64,000 nucleotides of DNA, taken from Stichopus chloronotus (lineage: Eukaryota; Echinodermata; Holothuroidea; Aspidochirotida; Stichopodidae). Shown here piece after piece: positions 52,201 to 61,700 of this stretch. A program made the translations under genes and the position numbers. The notes beneath the pieces are model-generated. The model saw only the letters and a list, made by a program, of their open reading frames with translations. It searched no databases and was not told the origin of the DNA. Each line of letters begins with the position of its first letter. Position 1 is the stretch's first letter. The DNA is taken from assembly GCA_021234535.1 (NCBI GenBank), contig CM037837.1, positions 2,418,001 through 2,482,000 on the forward strand, in the 5' to 3' direction.

Positions 52201-52715
52201 CCTCTCAGAAACCTGAGCAAATAATGATCAGTGTGTTTCTCCTGTAGCAAGTCCTTGAGGCTCTCTCTCAACTGAAACGACATAAACATGAAACAGGAAC
52301 AAAAGAAAGAAAAAATTAAAAACAACAGCATGATGACAAGATACTCAATTGACAGTAAAGTTCATGAGAAGGACAATGCTATGAAGAAAAAATGTTTAAG
52401 CAGATAGCAAAGACTGTAAAACTACAAACACTATTTAGGTATAGTGGTTACAGGAAACAGCCAAATTGAAAGGGAATTGATGTAGATCAAGTTCTAGACA
52501 ACTTGTCCTGGATATGAACACATTAAGAAAACCATAATTTTACTGAATGAGAGTAGCTCTCAGCAGGTACGTTTAAAGGTTTTCATTCTATGTGACTCTG
52601 AAGCCAGTCTCACCACGTGTTCCAATTTAAATAAAGAACAAGAACAACAAGACTAACTTACCTGAGCCAATTTTTCAGCTTGCTCTTTGGACAGATCACC
52701 GACTCTTCCACTCAT
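40265..52715 (-). CDS. SEC14L2-like: SEC14-like CRAL-TRIO/GOLD lipid-binding protein, paralog 4 (complete, 396 aa)
   Basis: Twelve exons, 5' to 3': 52662-52715, 52202-52271, 51599-51642, 51248-51310, 49303-49396, 48780-48874, 48501-48596, 47717-47861, 46285-46397, 45216-45358, 41746-41900, 40265-40383. Exon lengths and phases are identical to paralog 3. The joined frame is open to a TGA. Start [18 protein letters not shown] is identical to paralog 3. Domains as in paralog 3: CRAL-TRIO N-terminal region, CRAL-TRIO fold ([19 protein letters not shown] at 238-244), GOLD with the same charged loop. By hand alignment I count about 27 replacements against paralog 3; seven are in the 31 residues of exon 5, while exons 1 and 3 have none. 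Inferred role: cytosolic lipid binding or transfer. Introns 4, 8 and 10 hold extra sequence relative to paralog 3. Confidence 0.96.
43740..45050. repeat. Repeat-rich part of intron 10 of paralog 4
   Basis: Intron 10 is about 3.3 kb here but 1.6 kb in paralog 3. Extra material includes a phrase CACT(G/A)TGGTTCCTTG(C/T)AC at 43743 and again near 44065, and repeated AATAGCCCA(T/G)... phrases. A piece at 44870-45040 (ACCAAAAACAATAGGGCACAT, ATACATGTACACACCAAGTTTGA) belongs to the same family as the array at 46490-47560. The 42400-43330 part of the intron is alignable to paralog 3. No exon or transposon protein was found. Confidence 0.6.
46490..47560. repeat. Dispersed/tandem ~120-135 bp repeat array in intron 8 of paralog 4
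   Basis: Four related units near 46510, 47127, 47264 and 47384. Each shows an A-rich start, (A)TAGGGTTCTTG or a variant, CAATATG, then (A/C)ATACACATA, AAGTATGACAACAGTCCAAG, TTCTG and a TTGAGATATT-like end. Two units contain or follow TGACCTTTGACCTC-type sequence. Intron 8 is only about 470 bp in paralog 3, so this is extra sequence of about 0.85 kb. The family resembles short non-coding dispersed repeats common in invertebrate genomes; I cannot name it. Confidence 0.7.
49957..50163 (-). CDS. Small open frame of unknown nature in intron 4 of paralog 4 (68 aa)
   Basis: Frame from ATG at 50163 to a TAG at 49957. The protein starts MDFIIQHAVAFMQHSGC and includes CEQILQLRLWEKQEELTGQ, a plausible amphipathic helix with balanced composition unlike the compositional frames nearby. 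Intron 4 is 1.85 kb here against about 1.1 kb in paralog 3. I do not recognise the protein. It may be a chance frame, a fragment of an inserted element, or a small nested gene on the same strand. Confidence 0.25.
   Translation of the reverse strand: MDFIIQHAVAFMQHSGCTVSLDNLNIKALNENCCEQILQLRLWEKQEELTGQQLAEFGMQLKGVCTDY
50981..50992. repeat. Homopolymeric G-run
   Basis: Twelve consecutive G on the plus strand in intron 4 of paralog 4. Length is likely variable, and it is a common assembly error site. Confidence 0.95.
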
Positions 52716-53100
52716 TTTGTTCGTCCTCCTGTTTCTAGATTTCTCTCAAACAAAACTTCTTACAATCGGCCTCCAACTTCTCTAGAGAGAGTCAGATCAT
52801 TAACACCGGCCTTTGAAAACTACCATTAAGGGATGACATATGCAGCATTCTTTTTGTGTTATGTAAGCAGTGTTCCTCCAACTGGGATCACTGAGTTCAA
52901 CGGTCATACTGTTGAACTTAGTGCTTCATACTGTATTTAATCTCACCCCCAACAACCCTGGGGATTTGATTTGAATTAATAGAACCACTTATTAGTCAGA
53001 ATGATAGCCTGCCCTGTTCTTCTGGTTGTACTTACACAGATTAGTTTTATCCTAGATTATCTTGACTTGTTTAATCAAGTCTCATCTAATGACTAATCTA
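52716..53100 (-). promoter_or_regulatory. 5' flank of paralog 4, conserved with paralog 3
   Basis: Matches the flank of paralog 3 next to the start codon (TCCTGTTTCTAG, AACAAAACTTCTTAC) and again at about 52950-53095 (CAACCCTGGGG, TTTGATTTGAA, AATGATAGCCTGC, TTATCTTGACTTGTTTAATC). The middle ~170 bp is diverged and contains a CAACGGTCATACTGTTGAAC inverted-repeat-like motif not shared with paralog 3. It is the candidate promoter and 5' UTR. Confidence 0.5.
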
Positions 53101-55277
53101 CAAGGCTCTGCCTACCAGACAAAATTAGCCTCTGGTAAGATAACGTAACTTTAACGATTAACTCTTTATCTGGGCCAAGTGTACTTGTACGCATTGTCTG
53201 AACTTCCCATATCAATCGTTATATTTGTCAACCACATCCACTTTTGACGGCATGCCTGGTCTCTTTGCAGCACATATCTACCAAAGCTCTGATGTGATAT
53301 GAGGATAAAGTTTAGAGCATCAATTCTCAAGATAAATACATCTGTTTGAGTTTGATAAACTGGTGTGAACTTCAAGCCACTTCACTGAGGATAAAATAAA
53401 CAGATGCATCACCTTACCAGTAGCAAAGTTAGTTAATGAGCTTATTAACACTCAACTCTTTAAAGCAACTCAAGTTAACCCAAAACAGTGCAGCGAGCTA
53501 CACAACTTTTTTTTTCAAACATAGAAGGTCCAGCAGCAGCAACAGCATCAACATGCATTTTGTCTGCAAGCTGCTGCTGACTAGATTTGACCATGATCCC
53601 TTACTGCATTTACTCAGGAGCTTACTGCACCATTGAGAGAATCTGATTTAAAGTGATGGGATCACATCACCATCAAGTGTAAATGTATCCCATGATGCAA
53701 GTGTAATGGGGGGTGACTTTCACCTCTCTACTGCACTGTCAGGCAATGTGTCCCCAGAGTTGTTCTGGTGCTTAAAATAGAAACAAGAAAGTGACAACCA
53801 ACAAGACAGAAGGAAAGTGGATAATACTTCATCATTTTTATTTCTGAATCATATTGTACAAACAATACCAAAATATTTTATATGATCAGAATGTGTACAC
53901 GAAAAATTTGACTGTGACCATTTGTTTCAAATTGCACAACACATTATTTATGTACAAGAAAGGCAGGAAATTAATAACCCTAGGAACATTCTTCAGGGTT
54001 TGCCATGACTAGGAATGTCAAAGTCTCAAAGGTGCTTTTAGAATTATAGTTTCATAGTATCGCTTCTGACAAACATTTGAAACGAGGACCATGGAAGGCA
54101 TGCGAACACCACACTAAAGAGGACATGTCACACACCTGTAAAGGTGGATCCAAAGAGGCGGTCAATGGGGTCATAGCAACACAGAAAGCAATGCCAAAAA
54201 AAAAATAAAATGTGATTTTTATCCAGAATTATAAATTGAAAAACTAATTTTTTTAGAAGAAATTTAACTTCACGTTAACAACCTTTTTTTGCACCAAACT
54301 GCATTTTCGAGCATTCATTTACAGAATGTTTTTTCCACAGGAGTATTGGACACCCCCTTAGACTCCTCTATAACTGTACCCATATGTCTGCCCATATAAC
54401 TATACCAGTAGTTATGAAATCTCCCCAACACAGATCTTGGATATACCCACACACACCTCAAGCAGTCTAGGCTTCCCCATGCATCAAAAAAAAAAAACAG
54501 TGAATCTTTTCCATGAACTAATTTTTTAGATTACAATTGCACAAAAGTGGCTGATGCTCAACAGCTAAACTGCAGCTTACAAAATTAAGTGAGATGTACG
54601 TGCAAATTTGTTTTTGCGTGTTGATGTGGCATTTTGACCAAGACTTTTCAGCTATAAACTGATACAGAAAATGGACAGCACAGTTACCTTCTTTGATGTA
54701 CCCATGAATCGATGGATATGTATGTAGCCAATAAATTTAACAAGGTCATAACACTGTGTGTTTATGGTGATTTTGGACATTGTCAAGAAAAAAACAGTGA
54801 TTAGACAGTTTCACAGGAGAAGTGAAGTAGATAGAGCTCTGCGTTATAATTACAGAGCTTTGGTCATTTCATAGGCTTTATAAAGCAGGGTGCAATGACC
54901 TGTGGGGTATTTTAAGCTTACTGTTTTCGGACTGTGGGCTTATTATTTAAGGTAAGAGAGTTGTTCCAGACTTTATTTAAATTGTCAATCCTGACTCCCT
55001 TATAATCTTGATAATCCCATTCAGCTATGTAGTGAATCTCTGAACACTACAGAGACTAACATAAGTATCAAATGTAGCATGTTGCATTTCGCATCAATTC
55101 CTGATGCACAGCTATGCTTAAATTGTGACTTATAATTCCACTGATCCTCTAGCCAATATGTATTCAGTCCTTCCAAAGATTATAATGACTGCTACATCAG
55201 TCTAGGGTACATTTATAGATGTCTGCAGTTTAAAGTATTTTTTGGTGCCCAAATTGACAAATTGTGGTGGAGTTGAA

Positions 55278-56338
55278 CAACATTAAGTGATAGAGTAGCA
55301 TATAGGCTATAGCCATGATGTTTCAACATCAAGTGATAGAGTAGCATATAGGCTATAGCCATCATGTACCAACATCAAGTGATAGAGTAGCATATAGGCT
55401 ACAGCCATGATGTATCAACATCAAGTGATAGAGTAGCATATAGGCTATAGCCATGATGTATCAACATCAAGTGATTGAGTAGCATATAGGCTATAGCCAT
55501 GATGTATCAACATCAAGTGATAGAGTAGCATATAGGCTGAAGCCATGATGTATCAACATCAAGTGATAGAGTAGCATATAGGTTATAGCCATGATGTATC
55601 AACATCAAGTGATAGAGTAGCATATAGGCTATAGCCATGATGTATCAACATCAAGTGATAGAGTAGCATATAGGCTATAGCCATGATGTACCAACATCAA
55701 GTGATAGAGTAGCATATAGGCTGAAGCCATGATGTACCAACATCAAGTGATAGAGTAGCATATAGCTATAGCCATGATGTATCTACATCAAGTGATAGAG
55801 TAGCATATAGGCTACAGCCATGATGTATCAACATCAAGTGATAGAGTAGCATATAGGCTATAGCCATGATGTATCAACATCAAGTGATAGAGCAGCATAT
55901 AGGCTGAAGCCATGATGTACCAACATCAAGTGATAGAGTAGCATATAGCTATAGCCATGATGTATCTACATCAAGTGATAGAGTAGCATATAGGCTACAG
56001 CCATGATGTATCAACATCAAGTGATAGAGTAGCATATAGGCTACAGCCATGATGTATCAACATCAAGTGATAGAGCAGCATATAGGCTGAAGCCATGATG
56101 TACCAACATCAAGCGATAGAGTAGCATATAGGCTACAGCCATGATGTATCAACATCAAGTGATAGAGTAGCATATAGGCTACAGCCATGATGTATCAACA
56201 TCAAGTGATAGAGTAGCATATAGGCTATAGCCATGATGTATCAACATCAAGTGATAGAGTAGCATATAGGCTATAGCCATGATGTATCAACATCAAGTGA
56301 TAGAGTGGCATATAGGTTATATTCATGATGTATCAACA
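55278..56338. repeat. 46-bp minisatellite, 23 copies, each with a central palindrome
   Basis: The unit contains ACATCAAGTGATAGAGTAGC, ATATAGGCTATAGCC and ATGATGTATCA. GGCTATAGCC is a perfect 10-bp palindrome; variants GGCTACAGCC, GGCTGAAGCC and GGTTATAGCC disrupt it. Two units lack one G and are 45 bp. The GGCTGAAGCC variant recurs at about 55721, 55904 and 56087, exactly 183 bp apart, so a four-unit higher-order repeat has itself been amplified. The 46-bp period is not a multiple of three and units carry stops, so it is not coding. Spacers are not unique, so it is not a CRISPR array. Confidence 0.97.
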
Positions 56339-56486
56339 GTGTGTCTACAGTCACCTATCGTATCAGACCCACATAACAGAGTTAAAACTGCACCAGGCGA
56401 CCCAACACACATAAAGTAATCCACGCAATGACAATACATCGAGCGTGATGTCGTCATGCATGGAAACAAGTGGTCGGTCTTCAGTG

Positions 56487-57209
56487 AGTTCAGCAATACT
56501 CCAGGCTAAAGCTAAAGTTGAAGCAGCTTAAGCTGAGCTAGCATTAGCACTCGAGGAAGTAGGACTACTACGACAGAAAGGGGGCACTGCAGCATAACTT
56601 TCAGGAGAGGAGAATCCTGGGTGGTCTTACGAAAAATTTATGAAATCTGAATCAGAAGGAGGGAGAGAGCATATCCGAGTTTGCTTTCACTCTGCTGGAG
56701 ATTGCTGACAAGCCTAAGGAGCAGAAGGGTGTGCCAGACCTTGATTCAGATATCCAGGAACAGTTCCAAGATGGTCTCTCAGTTGCTGCGTTGAGACGAG
56801 AGGTACGGAGGGTGATGAAGGAAGAAATCGACATCACCTTCATAGAGATGAGGGACTGGGCCTTTGACATGGCTGAGGAGTCAACAACATTGAGCAGGAG
56901 AAAGCAAACCAAATCTGCTGGTGATTTTGGTACAGTGACAGAATTATCAGAGACGGCGAAGGTGCTGCAGGGGTTGTCTTCTGTTATCCAGGGTCAGACA
57001 GCGATGTTGCATGACACAAAGAAAGACCATGTATGCCTTGCTGATCATGTGACTAAGAAGCTATTCAAGAAGCTGGAAATAGGAGGATGAGAAGGAAATC
57101 TGACAAGGCCAATGTCAAATGGTTCAGGTGTCAGAAGAAAGGACACTATGCCAGTAAGTGTCCCAGTCATGTTGTTGTTCCACATGAGCTGCAAGAGTTA
57201 GTTAACTAG
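56487..57209 (+). pseudogene. Degraded retrotransposon gag-like fragment
   Basis: Three plus-strand segments in different frames or split by stops. First, 56487-56592 encodes an Ala/Glu-rich helix (SSAILQAKAKVEAA, a stop, AELALALEEVGLLRQKGG). Second, about 56654-57090 encodes a gag-like domain with ESISEFAFTLLEIADKP, then FQDGLSVAALRREVRRVM and FIEMRDWAFDMAEE. Third, about 57090-57209 in another frame gives a zinc knuckle RCQKKGHYASKCPS (CX2CX4HX4C) ending in a TAG. Known: gag proteins of Ty3/gypsy-like LTR elements carry this helical domain followed by a CCHC knuckle. No protease, reverse transcriptase or LTR is seen next to it. The frame breaks mark it as a dead copy, unless it is spliced. 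Confidence 0.8.
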
Positions 57210-58763
57210 TGACACTGAGGGTCAAGAGTCATTATTGAGTTTCCATTAGCCATTATTAAGTTATTGAGTTTCACGAAACAACTCATTCAGCCTCTTTAAA
57301 CAAAATCTATCTCTCTGCTTCATTTGCTTTTTTTTTAATTTTTTTTTCATTCCACGTGATAGTTTCCTTTGTTTCAGGTTTTTTTTTTCTATTTTATTTT
57401 GTTCTGTCATACTTGAGCAAGGAATGGAACACTAGTTTTAATTTAATCTTGAATGAATGTACAAAGAAACTCATCTTTCAATTCAGAGAGCAAGAGACCA
57501 GCTGTGGGATGAGGTTTTGTCACTAACTGGAAAGTTCTATCAATCTGCTGACTTCTCCATTGAACATGTCTTTGTCTGACACATGACTCAATAACTGCCC
57601 CTTCCTTCACTTGAGAGTTGGGGGGACTAGAGCCAATAGATGATATACAAACTTTGTGAGACAACATCAGATGTGACTACACCAGTCTTCCGAACTACAG
57701 GTGCAAGTAAACTACCAAACCAAATGTGGATAGTTCTAAAATCACCAGGATCCACATACTGTTCGATAAAATTCAAGCATAGGTCGTGGATTGTGGGGTT
57801 TAGTAATGCTATATATGGTTAGTACCAACCAACAAGTGTAGAGAATCTGAGAGACATTGGAAAATGTTGCCTCTTTCATAGAAAAGAAAATCCAACATGT
57901 AAAAGAGGAGAGGTAATTCTGACAGAACTTGCAGGCTTTCTGGTGCCAGTCTCATTCAGAAGAAGTCAAAACAATTACACATAAAACAGTGACTCAAAAA
58001 GGATAGGCCAGGCAAAGTTCAAATATTCTTGTTCAATTCATAAAAATACCAAAAACTCTCAATCTGTTTCAAGTCTTTCTTTTTTGATACAGATCATATG
58101 AAACTGCCATAAACTTTGGAACAGGCCAACCAAGCCTATGATGCTGAAGTTGCACAGAGACAAGCAAACGAAACCATTCTTCAAATTCTACAGCATCATG
58201 CTGTGGTCATGAATTATGCATGAGGCCGTCTTGAATGTTGCTTACTGCAAAACGCTTCACAATCTCGGTATTCTTGTGTACCAAGTGGGTGTTGTTATCA
58301 CAGGAGCCTGTGATGCTTTGCATGATCGTTACTGATTTTTCCTCGGTATGACAGCAGTTGGGGATTGTCTGAATTATCTTTTAATCACTAGAATTTTAGT
58401 AAAACAAAAAGTTCCAAGTTGGCAGACAGCAAGTTCAAAATTCAAACATTTGACAACTGTTGCTGCCAGTCATGCAAGAAATTTGTAAATCATTGATACC
58501 TTTTCGGCCACTCAATGATTGTATTTGGTCAAATATTTCCCCATCAGGTCAGTTTCTTTCATTTACAGTTTCCAGGATAAGTTATCCGTAGATAATTTGA
58601 AGCAAGATTCGGGAGAAACGTATGACAGCATCTTTCTCACAACTACACATTTATCCTCTTTGTGACTTGTCAGAAGAAAATTGAATGAGAGTTTACTTGG
58701 AAGACATGCTTGGATGACACTGCAGCGATATCATCTAGGAAGTGGTTTGACCAAAGGTGTTCC

Positions 58764-61700
58764 TCAATCACTCGGTGGATATAATTTGATCACCTGGTCT
58801 AAACTGGTGGGATACTTGGTGATGGGACAGCATCCATGGTTGCTGATGTAATTGAAGATGCAAGGATAACAGAAGACAAACCTGTAAAGACAACATGACA
58901 AGATAACAATGCTAAAAGAAAAAGAACAATAATGCTACCATTGGGAAACGATTGATGTAATAGTATTAATAGTAGTAGACGAAGCCATAAGATGACAAGG
59001 CTAAAAGCAAGCACCAATGACAGTACCGATAAGAAACAATAGATGTTCCTGCATTGATAGCAGAAGACAAACCTGTAAAGACAATATGACAGGACAACAA
59101 AGCTGAAAGGGAAAGAGCAATGACCGGACTGATAGGAAACAACAATCGGTATTGATGATAGCCAAAGCAAAGGTACCAGTGAGAAGATCATCCATACATT
59201 GATAATTTAAAAAAAAGAAAGAAATGACGGGCAATGTCATTAACATCACAACCAGGACTAAACAATCCTTGAAATTGAGGAAGATGAAACCACTGAAACA
59301 TAACCACAGGAATGTGCAACAATAAATACTAACATAATCTCACAACAGTGACAATGACAATTTATTGCAATACCTTTTGGTAAACATAATGGAAACCCTG
59401 AAAGCAATATCATGTAATTGCTAATAATTGCTACAATGAAACCAGGGACAGTGCAATCACACCTGATTAACATAACAATGCCAATTACACGCATAAGTCA
59501 ATAAATGCTACTTGCATCACACTTTTTTCTCATACAGGAATGTGTTTGGAGGCAGATTAGAATAATCAAATTATTAATTACCAATAAAACCAACCTGTTT
59601 TCCCCACACGCAACTCCAAATTGTACTGCACCATACAAGTCTAAACTTCTCTACAATTAGGGGCATATAGAGCTTAGCAAACTGGCAGTAAACTCAAGCA
59701 CAAAGTAAAATGCACCAACTCCTTCCAAATTTTGCTGCACCACATGAAAATTCTGTAAAACCCTTCAATGGTTGGATACCATGTAAGAATTTTTAAAAAA
59801 TTTCAATGCACACTCTAAGCTTTTTCATGTTCATGCATTTTTTTTTTTGAAGTCCTTTCAACCAACAACACTGAGTTGATAAACTGAAATCAACTCCTGT
59901 CGGTTGTTTCACAGTCGACTTACCCAGATGTCGATAAAGTCGTCTCATTTGTTCTGTTTCTTTGGCAGAGAGGACATCTTGATTTACTTTCAGGTAATAA
60001 ATGTTTCAGGTCAGGGTTTACTTCATCCTAAAAAGAGAATAAATGGCAAAAAAATGTAAACAAATATTGTAACACAACTAATCACCCTTTCTAACTGATG
60101 GATACTGACAGGGTACCTAGGCCTTAGCTAGAGATGTGTCTCGCCATCATTGAGACATCCTGATTGAAAAATGGCTACATTTACGATGGACAGTTTCTGA
60201 GACGACAAACAAAATGTCTGACCTAGTCTTGAACTGTGTTTTAATCTGATGAAGCCTTAAACCTAGAAATCTTTCTCTCACCTTCACAAAAAGCAACCAA
60301 AGCAGAAACAATGAAGACCCCGACAGGTCATCTGGTTCAACCCCACCATATTTGAAAAATATCACCACCGAAGTCAAACAATCATTTCTTTGCTTTTCTT
60401 AGTTGAGAAATATTTTCAAACCGAAGGTATATACATATTAAATATTAGCTGTTGTATGACAGACATCCAATAAACCATAAGCACACACGACCAAACACTA
60501 CTCTTTTAACATATGAAGGAAAATGACACCTGTAACTGTAGAAATAAGAGTAAATGTCCGATCACTTGTAAATGCAATGGCCCTCCCCCTGTAATCTACC
60601 AGGTCACTGTATCTTTAGAACAAGGCATCAAAACCTATGTCAGGTTAGGAGAATCCTTTTGAACTTAGTGCATAACAATCACATCACATCATTTAGTAAT
60701 AGAAGGTATTCCCATGATACTGCTGTTAGTAAATATATCTCGCATTTAAACATATCACTGTCATTGATCCACATTTCAAATGTATCTTCTTAGAGTTTTA
60801 ATCTATAGTTTCCTACTTTTTGTTTTCTGTTTTTTCATGCTTACCTCTTTTCAGTTTTCCATGCATGCCATTCTTTCATTAGAGCTTTCTATCCACTTTC
60901 CTGTTTCTTTTTACTAATACATGATTTTACTGCACTGCTGCTTTAGATTTTACTGCATTATGTACAGTACTTTGAGATCTAATTTTAATGTTAAGTGCTT
61001 TACAAAAATAAAATATTACTATTATTAAAAGGACAACAAAGTGTAACACAACATGATCACATCAGAATTTCTATGCAAAGCAAGTAAACATAATAATGTG
61101 AAAAATCGATGCAATTTATGTCTCTGGGAGAAGTTCTTTATCATTTGTGAATCTCACACATCTATACCGAATTCACAATCAGAATTTCTCTCCACCTGTT
61201 AAAGAGGAACCGTAGTGGGTGTTGCGATCTCAACCTACACTTAATACACATAGACTTACAAACAACAACGACAGTAATGGTGTTATTTTCGTAAGTACTT
61301 CTCTCTAATATAACATCAAAATTTACGCCATTGTTGCACAGCGTATCGCCATTTTGGAAATGTATGACTTATCACAAGCCCCGGCAATACTACGTGATAT
61401 GGGCAGGTGCATGTGTGACGTCACGTAATTTTGCAACAACACGGTGACTTGCAGGTGAATAAAAGGTATATTCATAAAAACTTCATATTTGCTTGGGCGT
61501 AAATTTATTGTGCTACCCAATGGTGTCTTCTTATTTGAAAACTATACTTGAATGATCAGGACTATTGGAAAGGCTGTACAACGGTTCTCCTTAACACTCC
61601 AGAAAATAACAGCTGTCCAACTCAAAGTAATGGGTCCTAATCAGCTTTATCTGTATGTGCATTGTGTAAGCCCTTTGAATCGTTTCTGTTCATTGCGTCG

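Larger units (their letters stand above)
53101..58763. other. Intergenic region between SEC14-like paralog 4 and PEX12
   Basis: About 5.7 kb between the end of the SEC14-like array and the PEX12 stop codon. It contains the 46-bp minisatellite and the gag fragment listed separately. The part from 57230 to 58763 should include the PEX12 3' UTR, but no poly(A) site could be fixed. The 53100-55277 stretch is AT-rich, with an AATAAA on the minus strand near 53836 not linked to any exon I can support. Confidence 0.65.

Noticed and set aside
54120..54200. Minus-strand phrase YDPIDRLFGSTFTGV before a stop, with an AATAAA further downstream near 53836
   Set aside because: There is no acceptor in a suitable position and no upstream exon, so a terminal exon cannot be supported.
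55278..56338. Regular direct repeats resembling a CRISPR array
   Set aside because: Units are contiguous 46-bp copies without unique spacers, no cas genes are present, and the DNA is clearly animal.
58799..59191. 130-codon hydrophobic frame on the minus strand
   Set aside because: It overlaps the true PEX12 last exon in another frame and exists mainly because of intronic repeats. It is kept only as the theoretical product of the decoy acceptor.
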